Assembly: GCA_027484885.1 (NCBI GenBank)
Contig: JAIXSD010000564.1
Location: 1-7,934, forward strand
From: Rubrivivax sp.
GTDB lineage: Bacteria > Pseudomonadota > Gammaproteobacteria > Burkholderiales > Burkholderiaceae_C
DNA: 7,934 bases
Reading direction: 5' to 3'
Under the pieces are notes generated by a model. It did not search any database, was not told where the DNA came from, and saw nothing but the letters and a program-made list of their open reading frames with translations. Below, in pieces: positions 1-5,948 of the stretch (position 1 is its first letter; each line of letters begins with the position of its first letter). A program made the translations under genes and the position numbers.

Positions 1-710
1 CAGCCAGCGCCTGAGTCCAGCGCACCATCGTTCTCGATCGATCCAAAAAACCACGGACCAGCCACCCGACCCGGGCCACCTAACACGGAGGCAAGTCGGG
101 CTGTGCGTGCTGCGGCCTTCAGCTGGTACTGGCTTTGGAAGCGCACGCGCGGGGCGCGCATTTCGACCGCAATGGAGCGGACTTTAGGTCGCCGTGCGTG
201 CGTGATTCGCCAGAAAAGCACGGGCTTGCCGCCCTTACTCCAAGCCTGTGGAACGCTGCAGCCGCCGAAAACAAGTCAGAGCGAGGCCGAATTCGAGATT
301 GCTCCTCTCGACCGGCCGTGTTGCCATCCCGCTCTCCCCTGTTTCAGCTCACCTTGTGAAGTGATGGCATGACGATGAAGTAGACCGGGTTCCAGAAGCA
401 GGCTCTGGCTCACGACGGTTTGATGCACCGTTGTCAAAGCTTCGCCGACCCGGCCCAGGGCCTGACGGCCCCTGTTCAGCACCACCACGAAGAAAAGGAC
501 TCTCCACCCCACCGCGCACCCGAACCGCCAATCCGCTGCACGAATCCCTCGCGAGCCGCTGGCCCTCATTCCTTGTTGTTTGCACCTGTCGCTCTTTTTC
601 TGCCCTTCCCTGCCTCCGGCCGTCATGGCCCGCAGGCAAGGCGCCCCAGGTGATCCAAAGAACAAGCCCAAGACCCAGCCGCTTTTCCAGCGATCCAGCC
701 TCTTGACAAA
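1..710. other. Upstream region with no supported gene
   Basis: I see no convincing gene here. Open frames exist on both strands, but they overlap one another, are rich in Arg, Pro, Ser and Cys in the way chance frames of GC-rich DNA are, and resemble no family I know. Small inverted repeats are present: CCAGA/TCTGG at 392-396/404-408, a 7-bp stem at 413-419/427-433 and GGCCC-A-GGGCC at 452-462. None is followed by a T-tract. A stop codon in frame 3 at 12-14 could end a gene entering from the left, and an ATG on the minus strand at 29-27 could start one leaving to the left; neither can be tested from this window. Confidence 0.5.
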
Positions 711-716
711 CAGCAC

Positions 717-744
717 TCAAGTTCCGACGGGTGCTGTCCGATAC
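717..744 (+). promoter_or_regulatory. Candidate sigma-28 (FliA) promoter of flagellin 1
   Basis: A -35-like TCAAG begins at 717. After TCAA and 16 bases comes TCCGATAC (737-744), which matches six of eight positions of the enterobacterial sigma-28 -10 element GCCGATAA. The known enterobacterial layout is TAAA-N15-GCCGATAA, so the spacer is one base longer. The same TCAAG and 16-base arrangement occurs ahead of flagellin 2 and fliD, which supports it. Transcription from here would leave a leader of roughly 210 nt before the ATG at 962. Confidence 0.6.
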
Positions 745-749
745 CACTT

Positions 750-782
750 CCAACGGGTCTGGAAACAGGCGCGTGGTCCGGT
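750..782 (+). promoter_or_regulatory. Conserved early-leader block of flagellin 1
   Basis: Three words recur in the same order just downstream of the promoters of flagellins 1 and 2: CCAACGGG (750-757), GGAAACA (761-767) and GTGGTCCGGT (773-782). The first word begins 12 bases after the start of the -10 core in both leaders. Around the second word, GTCTG-GAAA-CAGGC (757-770) can fold into a short hairpin with a GAAA tetraloop that exposes a GGA. The function is unknown; remnant homology from gene duplication or an RNA-binding site (CsrA-like proteins favour GGA in loops) are both possible. Confidence 0.4.
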
Positions 783-888
783 AACAAGGCCGCTGGTTGA
801 GCACTCCCGCAAGGGATTGCAGGGCTTCACAGGCTGACTGGCGCCGGGCGGGGTGGATGGAAGAGTCACAAGGCTTTCGTCCACGTCA

Positions 889-908
889 CAAATGCCGCAA
901 GGCATTTG
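889..908 (+). promoter_or_regulatory. GNRA-capped hairpin in the flagellin 1 leader
   Basis: CAAATGCC (889-896) and GGCATTTG (901-908) form a perfect 8-bp stem closed by the tetraloop GCAA, a member of the stable GNRA class. No T-tract follows, so it is not an intrinsic terminator. It ends 53 bases before the ATG of flagellin 1 and leaves the ribosome-binding site free. It could stabilise the messenger, guide processing or be a protein site; the role is inference. Confidence 0.5.
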
Positions 909-961
909 CCAACACGTCGGCGCTGAGCCGGGAATCTTCGTAGCTGAAACAGGAGCGCATC

Positions 962-1801
962 ATGCCCGCAATCATCAATAGCAATATTGCTTCTCTGAAC
1001 GCGCAACGCAACGTTGCCACGTCACAGTCTTCTCTCTCCATCTCCATGCAGCGCTTGTCTTCGGGCATGCGTGTCAACTCTGCCAAGGACGACGCCGCCG
1101 GCCTGGCCATCGCGGAACGCATGAGCGCCCAGGTGCGCGGCATGAACGTCGCGGTGCGCAACGCCAACGACGGCATCTCTCTGGCGCAGACCGCTGAAGG
1201 TGCGCTGGGCAAGGTGGCCGACTCCCTGCAGCGTATGCGTGAGCTGGGCGTCCAGGCCCGTAATGCCACCAACACCACCACCGACTTGGACTCGATCGGC
1301 AAGGAATTCGCCGAACTGGGCAAGGAAATCCAGCGCGTGCTGGGCGGCACCACCTTCAACGGCACCGCCATCTTGGGCGGCGGCGCGGGCGGCAAGGACT
1401 TCCAGATTGGCGCCAACACCACGACCAATGACGTGGTCACGGTGACCACCACCAATATGACCGCCAATGCCGACATCACCGCCGTCACCAGCGATGTGAT
1501 CGACAACACCAAGACGGCCGGTGACCTGAAGACCACGATCGACCAGATCGACACGGCCATCAACACGGTCAGCTCCGAGCGCGCCACGCTGGGTGCGGCA
1601 CAAAACCGCTTTGAAGCCGTGATCTCCAACCTGATGGTCTCGGTGGAAAACCAGAGCGCCTCGCGAAGCCGCATCTTGGATGCCGACTACGCAACGGAAA
1701 CCGCCAACCTGAGCCGTTCGCAGATCCTGCAGCAGGCGGGCACGGCCATGATTGCGCAAGCCAATCAGATGCCGCAGCAAGTCCTGTCGCTTCTTCGATG
1801 A
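962..1801 (+). CDS. fliC: Flagellin 1 (filament subunit)
   Basis: This 279-residue protein is a flagellin, the subunit exported through the flagellar type III apparatus and polymerised into the filament. The N-terminal flagellin domain (residues about 1-140) carries LNAQRN, MQRLSSGMRVNSAKDDAAG and LQRMRELGVQ; the C-terminal domain (about 195-279) carries AQNRFE, the SVENQSASRSRI stretch and ends in MPQQVLSLLR. The middle (about 141-190) is short and rich in Thr and Asn, so the outer D2/D3 domains of enteric flagellins (near 500 residues) are essentially absent. The ATG is chosen because AGGAG (951-955) lies six bases upstream and the N-terminus aligns with its two paralogues. It has its own promoter candidate and terminator. 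It is about 88% identical to flagellin 2 by eye, without gaps. The fliC symbol is the family name and does not assert one-to-one orthology. Confidence 0.97.
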   Translation: MPAIINSNIASLNAQRNVATSQSSLSISMQRLSSGMRVNSAKDDAAGLAIAERMSAQVRGMNVAVRNANDGISLAQTAEGALGKVADSLQRMRELGVQARNATNTTTDLDSIGKEFAELGKEIQRVLGGTTFNGTAILGGGAGGKDFQIGANTTTNDVVTVTTTNMTANADITAVTSDVIDNTKTAGDLKTTIDQIDTAINTVSSERATLGAAQNRFEAVISNLMVSVENQSASRSRILDADYATETANLSRSQILQQAGTAMIAQANQMPQQVLSLLR

Positions 1802-1881
1802 CCCCGGGCCAGCCTCGCTGGCCCTGAGTACACCCGTCGTCACAGAAACGGCGACCCTCACCCCTCCAGCACAAGCCCCTT

Positions 1882-1915
1882 GACGCTGCCCTCTCGGCGG
1901 GGCAGCGTCTTTTTT
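1882..1915 (+). terminator. Intrinsic terminator after flagellin 1
   Basis: A 10-bp stem, GACGCTGCCC (1882-1891) with GGGCAGCGTC (1900-1909), encloses an eight-base loop and is followed directly by six T (1910-1915). It lies 80 bases after the stop codon and closes flagellin 1 as a separate transcript. Confidence 0.9.
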
Positions 1916-1951
1916 AAGGGCTGTTTTTCAAAAGAAGGCAAGAAAAATTCT

Positions 1952-1979
1952 TCAAGTGATTCAAGGCATCGCTCGATAA
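1952..1979 (+). promoter_or_regulatory. Candidate sigma-28 (FliA) promoter of flagellin 2
   Basis: TCAAG begins at 1952, and 16 bases after its TCAA comes CTCGATAA (1972-1979), six of eight matches to GCCGATAA. The layout equals that ahead of flagellin 1 and fliD. It sits just beyond the terminator of flagellin 1, so flagellin 2 can be transcribed independently. The predicted leader to the ATG at 2198 is about 210 nt. Confidence 0.6.
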
Positions 1980-1984
1980 CAAAC

Positions 1985-2137
1985 CCAACGGGCCCGAGGA
2001 AACAAGGGACACCGTGGTCCGGTCAGCCGGCCCTGCGCCATACCCTCATGCGAGGTGGTGCGCGAGGCAGGACGCGGACGGTGCAGATCAGGTGGCCTCA
2101 GCCGCCTGGCTGCTGGCAAAGCCGCTCTTGCAGCGGC
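1985..2137 (+). promoter_or_regulatory. Flagellin 2 leader: conserved block and hairpin
   Basis: The leader begins with the words shared with flagellin 1: CCAACGGG (1985-1992), GGAAACA (1998-2004) and GTGGTCCGGT (2014-2023). Further on, GCCGCT (2121-2126) and AGCGGC (2132-2137) form a six-bp hairpin with a five-base loop, ending 60 bases before the ATG, a position roughly like that of the GNRA hairpin in leader 1. The rest of 1980-2184 holds no gene that I can support. Confidence 0.35.
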
Positions 2138-2197
2138 CAAGTTATCGACCGCATAGACCGGGTTTCCGGAATGTCTTGATCACCGAAAGGATTGAAA

Positions 2198-3043
2198 ATG
2201 CCCTCCATCATCAACACCAACGTTGCCTCGCTGAACGCACAACGTAACGCCTCAAACACACAGCTCTCGCTCGCCACGTCCATGCAGCGCCTGTCCTCGG
2301 GCATGCGCGTCAATTCCTCCAAGGATGACGCCGCCGGCCTGGCCATCGCCGAACGCATGCAAGCCCAGGTGCGCGGCATGAACGTTGCCGTGCGCAATGC
2401 CAACGACGGCATTTCGCTGGCGCAAACCGCTGAAGGCGCGCTGTCCAAAGTGGGCGACTCGCTGCAGCGCATGCGTGAGCTGGGTGTGCAGGCCCGCAAT
2501 GCCACCAACACCACCACCGACCTGGATTCCATCGGCAAGGAGTTCGCTGAACTCGGCGCCGAAATCCAGCGCGTGCTGGCCGGCACCACCTTCAACGGCA
2601 CGGCCATCCTGGGCGCTGGCGCCAAGGCCAATGACTTCCAGATCGGCGCCAACACCACGGTGAACGACATCGTCACGGTGACCACCACCAACCTGACGGC
2701 CGACGCCGACATCACGGCCGTCACCAGCGACACCATCGACAACACCAAGACCGTGGCCGATCTGAAGACCACCATCGATCAGATCGACACCGCCATCAAC
2801 ACGGTCAGCTCGACGCGCGCCACCCTGGGTGCGGCGCAGAACCGATTCGAAGCGGTGATCTCCAACCTGATGGTGTCGGTGGAAAACCAGAGCGCCTCGC
2901 GCAGCCGCATCATGGATGCCGACTACGCCTCGGAAACCGCCAACCTCAGCCGCGCACAGATCCTGCAACAGGCCGGCACGGCGATGGTCTCGCAGGCCAA
3001 CCAGATGCCGCAGCAAGTGCTGTCGCTGCTGCGTGGCGGCTGA
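2198..3043 (+). CDS. fliC: Flagellin 2 (filament subunit)
   Basis: This is a 281-residue flagellin with the same architecture as flagellin 1: conserved N-terminal D0/D1 half, a Thr- and Asn-rich middle of about 50 residues without D2/D3 domains, and conserved C-terminal D1/D0 half ending MPQQVLSLLRGG. The ATG at 2198 is preferred over the TTG two codons upstream because MPSIINTN aligns with the paralogues' starts and GAAAGG (2185-2190) lies seven bases before it. Differences from flagellin 1 cluster at residues 18-27 and in the middle. It has its own promoter candidate upstream and two terminators downstream, so its dose can be set separately. FliS, encoded downstream, would be its export chaperone. 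Confidence 0.97.
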   Translation: MPSIINTNVASLNAQRNASNTQLSLATSMQRLSSGMRVNSSKDDAAGLAIAERMQAQVRGMNVAVRNANDGISLAQTAEGALSKVGDSLQRMRELGVQARNATNTTTDLDSIGKEFAELGAEIQRVLAGTTFNGTAILGAGAKANDFQIGANTTVNDIVTVTTTNLTADADITAVTSDTIDNTKTVADLKTTIDQIDTAINTVSSTRATLGAAQNRFEAVISNLMVSVENQSASRSRIMDADYASETANLSRAQILQQAGTAMVSQANQMPQQVLSLLRGG

Positions 3044-3107
3044 GTTAGCGCGCGGCTGAAACGCCGCCGAAAGCCGCGCCACCGGCACCCAAAATCAGTC
3101 TCCGCTC

Positions 3108-3148
3108 GCTCCGCCACCCTGGCTTGCTCCAGGGCGCGGAGCTTTTTT
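3108..3148 (+). terminator. Intrinsic terminator after flagellin 2 (first of two)
   Basis: The outer stem GCTCCGC (3108-3114) pairs with GCGGAGC (3136-3142). After a small asymmetric internal loop, CCCTGG (3117-3122) pairs with CCAGGG (3129-3134). Six T (3143-3148) follow at once. Confidence 0.88.
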
Positions 3149-3150
3149 AT

Positions 3151-3172
3151 GGCCGTGGTTTCACGGCCTTTT
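3151..3172 (+). terminator. Second hairpin terminator after flagellin 2
   Basis: GGCCGTG (3151-3157) and CACGGCC (3162-3168) form a perfect 7-bp stem with a four-base loop, followed by four T (3169-3172). It begins two bases after the T-tract of the first terminator, giving a tandem arrangement. The T-tract is short, so this is the weaker of the pair. Confidence 0.65.
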
Positions 3173-3198
3173 CCTGCTTTCGAGGCACGACAGACTGC

Positions 3199-3225
3199 TC
3201 AAGAATTTGGCCATCGGGTTGAAAC
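3199..3225 (+). promoter_or_regulatory. Weak promoter candidate of flagellin 3
   Basis: TCAAG at 3199 and, 15 bases after its TCAA, GTTGAAAC (3218-3225) resemble the fliS promoter candidate (GTCGAAAA at the same spacing), but the -10 matches GCCGATAA at only four of eight positions. The same DNA also contains TTGGC (3207-3211) and TTGAA (3219-3223) at the spacing of a sigma-54 -24/-12 promoter, with the usual GC of the -12 element changed to GA. Either reading is uncertain, but this promoter is clearly unlike those of the other flagellins. Its leader would be about 160 nt. Confidence 0.35.
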
Positions 3226-3312
3226 ATGGAAAGCATCACCCGACGTCCGGACCCAAGCCCCCGGCCCCTCCAGGCCCAAGCTTGAACAGACCGGGCGAGT
3301 TGACAAGCGAAG

Positions 3313-3364
3313 GCGCCGGCCCGGCCGGTTCCCCACACTTGGATTGACGCGCCGGCCTGGCCGG
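3313..3364 (+). repeat. Duplicated 13-bp palindrome in the flagellin 3 leader
   Basis: A 16-base word occurs twice with one difference (3313-3328 and 3349-3364). Each copy contains CCGGCC and GGCCGG around one central base (C at 3322, T at 3358), so each is a 13-bp palindrome; the centres are 36 bases apart. In RNA the two copies could also pair with each other through 12 G-C pairs and one central mismatch, with a 23-base loop. The second copy ends 17 bases before the AGGAG ribosome-binding site (3382-3386). It could be a paired operator or a leader RNA structure; its role is unknown. Confidence 0.6.
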
Positions 3365-3393
3365 GAGTTACCGGATTCTGTAGGAGTGCTCAA

Positions 3394-4239
3394 ATGCCGC
3401 AAACCATCAATACCAACATTGCCTCGCTGAACGCGCAGCGCAATCTGAACATGTCGCAGGGCTCCCTCGGGGTGTCCATGCAGCGTCTGTCCTCGGGTAT
3501 GCGAGTCAATTCCGCCAAGGACGATGCGGCGGGTCTGGCCATCGCCGAGCGCATGCATGCGCAGGTCCGAGGCATGAACGTCGCCATCCGCAACGCCAAC
3601 GACGGCATCTCGCTGGCGCAGACGGCTGAAGGCGCCCTGTCCAAAGTGGGCGACACGCTGCAACGCATGCGTGAGCTGTCGGTGCAGTCCCGCAACGCCA
3701 CCAACACCACCACCGACCTGGATTCCATCGGCAAGGAATTCGGCGAGCTGGCCCTGGAAATCGGCCGCGTGCTGGCGGGCACCACCTTCAACGGCAAGAA
3801 GATCCTCGGCGCCGACGCCGTGGTGCCGCAAGAGTTCCAGGTCGGCCCCAACACCGGCGCGGAAGACACCATCACGGTGACCACCTCGGACATGACGGTG
3901 GACCCCACCATCACCGCGGTCACCGGCGCCACCATCGGCAATGCCTCGACCACGGCCGATATCAAGGTCATCATCGACAACATCGATATCGCCCTGAACA
4001 CGGTCAGCAGCCAGCGCGCCACGCTGGGTGCCTCGCAAAACCGCTTCGAAGCGGTGATCTCGAACCTGCAGGTGTCGGTGGAAAACCAAAGCGCCGCACG
4101 CAGCCGCATCATGGATGCCGACTACGCGGCGGAAACCTCCAACCTCAGCCGCACCCAGATCCTGCAACAAGCCGGCAATGCCATGGTGGCCCAGGCCAAC
4201 CAGCTGCCGCAGCAGGTGCTGAGTCTGCTGAAGGGCTGA
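3394..4239 (+). CDS. fliC: Flagellin 3 (divergent filament subunit)
   Basis: This 281-residue flagellin keeps the conserved terminal halves (LNAQRN, MQRLSSGMRVNSAKDDAAG, QRMRELSVQ; C-terminus QLPQQVLSLLKG) and the short middle, but is the most divergent copy. Its residues about 140-192 differ clearly from the other two and contain one extra residue, and conserved core positions also differ, such as Leu-Gln for Leu-Met before VSVENQ. AGGAG (3382-3386) lies seven bases before the ATG. The weaker, different promoter candidate and the unusual palindromic leader suggest expression unlike that of flagellins 1 and 2, possibly as a minor or stage-specific filament protein; that is inference. The stop is followed by an intrinsic terminator. 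Confidence 0.96.
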   Translation: MPQTINTNIASLNAQRNLNMSQGSLGVSMQRLSSGMRVNSAKDDAAGLAIAERMHAQVRGMNVAIRNANDGISLAQTAEGALSKVGDTLQRMRELSVQSRNATNTTTDLDSIGKEFGELALEIGRVLAGTTFNGKKILGADAVVPQEFQVGPNTGAEDTITVTTSDMTVDPTITAVTGATIGNASTTADIKVIIDNIDIALNTVSSQRATLGASQNRFEAVISNLQVSVENQSAARSRIMDADYAAETSNLSRTQILQQAGNAMVAQANQLPQQVLSLLKG

Positions 4240-4290
4240 TCGCGCCCGCCCCTGCCGGCCTGGCGCCGGCGGGCGCGCGCACGGTTCCTC

Positions 4291-4318
4291 TCAAGTTTTG
4301 AGCACCTTCGGCCGATAC
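4291..4318 (+). promoter_or_regulatory. Candidate sigma-28 (FliA) promoter of fliD
   Basis: TCAAGTTT begins at 4291 and GCCGATAC lies at 4311-4318, 16 bases after TCAA. The -10 matches seven of eight consensus positions, the best site in the window. The -35 lies inside the small inverted repeat CTCAA-GTT-TTGAG (4290-4302). The -10 is also the left arm of the flagellin 3 terminator, so a transcript starting a few bases downstream would contain only the terminator's right arm and escape it. The leader to the fliD ATG would be about 97 nt. Confidence 0.7.
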
Positions 4319-4342
4319 CGCCTTTGCGTATCGGCCTTTTTT
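4310..4342 (+). terminator. Intrinsic terminator after flagellin 3
   Basis: GGCCGATAC (4310-4318) pairs with GTATCGGCC (4328-4336) in a perfect 9-bp stem with a nine-base loop, followed by six T (4337-4342). Its left arm coincides with the -10 element of the fliD promoter candidate. Confidence 0.9.
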
Positions 4343-4421
4343 GTCTCGACCCCGCGATCCGTCGCCGTTTGGGCCACAAGACTCGGACGCAGTTCTATCG
4401 CACGCCACAGGGAGTCCCATC

Positions 4422-5852
4422 ATGGCAAGCATCACCTCCGCAGGTATTGGCAGCGGCCTCGACATCGAGTCCCTGATCACCAAGCTGGTTTCGGTTGAAC
4501 GCCAACCGATCACCACCTTGAAGACCGCCACCGATGGACTGAAAACCCAGCTCTCCGCCTACGGCAAGGTGCAAAGCAGCCTGTCGGCCCTGCGCGATGC
4601 AGCATCCAAGCTGACCAACCCTGACACCTGGGGCGCGGGCCTCGGCACCTCCAGCGATGCCACCAGCGTCAGTGTCACGCCGGGCCCCGGTGCGGCCGCG
4701 GGCAATGTGGCGGTCTCGGTCAGCCGCCTGGCCACGGCGCAGTCGGTGTCCACCAGCTATCAGCCCGCCACCGGTCCGATCGGCCAGGGCAGCATCACCA
4801 TCGAGCTGGGCAAATGGAATGCCGACCAAAGCAGTTTTGACCCCAAGGCCGGCAGCACGGCGGTGACCATCGACATCAGCGATGGCAGCAACACCCTCGC
4901 GCAGATTCGCGACAAGATCAATGCCGCCAAGGCCGGCGTGACGGCCTCCATCGTCACCGACCAGGGCGGCGCCCGCCTGGTCATGCGCTCCACCGAAACC
5001 GGGGCCAGCAACGGCTTCCGCATCGGCGTGGTCGACGGCGATGGCCTCCTCGACGGCCAGGGCCTGGATGCCCTGTCCTTCGATCCGCGCACGCCAGACT
5101 CCTCCAAGGCGGTCCAGAACCAAGCTGCCGGCAATGCCCTGGCCAAGCTGAACGGCCTGGACATCGAGTCGGAGACCAACACGCTCAAGGAATCGATCGA
5201 CGGCCTGACCATCAACCTGCTCAAGCCCACCACCGCCGATGTCAACCTGACCATCTCGGCGGACAAGGAGGCGATCAAGAAGGCCATCAACGATTTCGCC
5301 AGCGCCTACAGCAGCTTGTCGGCCCTGGTGAAAGATCAGACCAAGTACGACCAGGCCAACAAGACCGCCGGCACCTTGCAAGGCGAAGGCTCGGTCTTGA
5401 GCATCCAGTCCGCCATGCGCGGGGTCAGCGGAGGCACCACCACCCTGGGCGGCAAATTCAGCCGCCTGGCCGACATCGGCCTGGACCCGGTCGCCGATGG
5501 CAGCCTCAAGGTCACCGCAACCAAGCTGGACAAATCCATGGCCGACCTGGACAGCCTCAAGCAGCTCTTCATGTCGGTAGACAGCGCCAATCCCGACAAC
5601 AGCGGCATCGCCCAGCGCATGCGCAAGTTTGCCGACCAGGCCCTGGGCATCGACGGCAGCCTGAGCACGCGGCAGAAGGGCCTGCAAGACCGCATCAATG
5701 GCAACAATCTGCAAAGCACCAAGCTCGAAGAAAAGGCTTCGCTAACCGAAACCCGGCTGCGCGCGCGCTACACCGCGCTCGATGTGCAGATGGGCAAGCT
5801 CAACAACCTGTCCAGCTATGTGAGCCAGCAAATGGCCTTGCTGAACAAGTAA
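4422..5852 (+). CDS. fliD: Flagellar filament cap protein FliD
   Basis: This 476-residue protein is FliD (HAP2), which sits as an oligomeric cap at the filament tip and folds incoming flagellin into place. The N-terminal FliD domain (about 5-105) begins with ITSAGIGSGLDIESLITKLV and VERQPI, a classical FliD opening. A flagellin hook IN-like segment lies near 238-266 (LAKLNGLDIESETNTLKESI). The FliD C-terminal domain spans about 285-470, ending in the coiled-coil-forming MGKLNNLSSYVSQQMALL. The length is usual for the family. The ATG at 4422 is chosen over upstream in-frame starts because CAGGGAG (4408-4414) lies seven bases before it and the family start aligns there. It has its own sigma-28-type promoter candidate and a hairpin after it. 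No flaG gene lies between the flagellins and fliD, where many bacteria carry one. Confidence 0.97.
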   Translation: MASITSAGIGSGLDIESLITKLVSVERQPITTLKTATDGLKTQLSAYGKVQSSLSALRDAASKLTNPDTWGAGLGTSSDATSVSVTPGPGAAAGNVAVSVSRLATAQSVSTSYQPATGPIGQGSITIELGKWNADQSSFDPKAGSTAVTIDISDGSNTLAQIRDKINAAKAGVTASIVTDQGGARLVMRSTETGASNGFRIGVVDGDGLLDGQGLDALSFDPRTPDSSKAVQNQAAGNALAKLNGLDIESETNTLKESIDGLTINLLKPTTADVNLTISADKEAIKKAINDFASAYSSLSALVKDQTKYDQANKTAGTLQGEGSVLSIQSAMRGVSGGTTTLGGKFSRLADIGLDPVADGSLKVTATKLDKSMADLDSLKQLFMSVDSANPDNSGIAQRMRKFADQALGIDGSLSTRQKGLQDRINGNNLQSTKLEEKASLTETRLRARYTALDVQMGKLNNLSSYVSQQMALLNK

Positions 5853-5906
5853 GGCCGGCAGCGTCGCAGCCCGCTGCCCCAACGCCTGCCAGTCCAGGCC
5901 CCACCG

Positions 5907-5948
5907 ATCAAGCGGTGGCTTCGCAAGAGGCCACCGCTTGATTGCTTT
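5907..5948 (+). terminator. Probable terminator between fliD and fliS
   Basis: ATCAAGCGGTGGC (5907-5919) and its perfect complement (5930-5942) form a 13-bp stem with a ten-base loop. The following T-rich stretch is interrupted (TGCTTT, 5943-5948), so termination may be partial and some read-through into fliS is possible. A second, smaller stem (GGCAGCG/CGCTGCC, 5857-5863/5872-5878) lies just after the fliD stop. Confidence 0.65.

Larger units (their letters stand above)
962..4239 (+). repeat. Tandem array of three flagellin paralogues
   Basis: Three flagellin genes lie head to tail in the same direction, spaced about 350 to 400 bases apart. By hand alignment the products of copies 1 and 2 are about 88% identical and gap-free, and copy 3 is about three-quarters identical to copy 2. 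Long nucleotide stretches are nearly the same in all copies, particularly around the NATNTTTD codons and the C-terminal SVENQS codons. Such direct repeats can exchange sequence by homologous recombination or lose a copy by deletion. No remnant of a transposase or integrase is present, so local duplication is the simplest origin. Confidence 0.85.

Noticed and set aside
1..29. Tail of a + gene ending at 12-14, or start of a minus-strand gene at 29
   Set aside because: Only four and nine complete codons are visible respectively, too little to support either.
103..372. Possible 89-residue + strand gene with GTG start
   Set aside because: GGAGG (87-91) lies 11 bases upstream, farther than usual, and the translation has chance-like composition with no recognisable motif.
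703..708. TTGACA as a sigma-70 -35 box for flagellin 1
   Set aside because: No TATAAT-like element lies 16 to 18 bases downstream; the adjacent sigma-28-like site is better.
276..804. Overlapping minus-strand frames of about 150 residues upstream of flagellin 1
   Set aside because: Two frames overlap in different phases, both are Arg/Gly-rich as expected from GC-rich non-coding DNA, and one covers the flagellin 1 promoter candidate.
1022..1861. Long minus-strand open frame antisense to flagellin 1 (and similar frames antisense to flagellins 2, 3 and fliD)
   Set aside because: These are shadows created by high third-position GC in the real genes; their Val/Gly/His/Arg-rich products recur across all three paralogues because the coding strands are similar.
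2114..2131. Sigma-54-like TGGC/TTGC pair in the flagellin 2 leader
   Set aside because: The GG-to-GC distance is 15 bases instead of the required 12.
3300..3305. TTGACA as a sigma-70 -35 box for flagellin 3
   Set aside because: The expected -10 position is within G-C-rich palindromic sequence with no match.
962..4239. Flagellar phase-variation system with an invertase
   Set aside because: The flagellins are all in the same orientation, no inverted repeats flank them, and no recombinase or repressor gene is present in the window.
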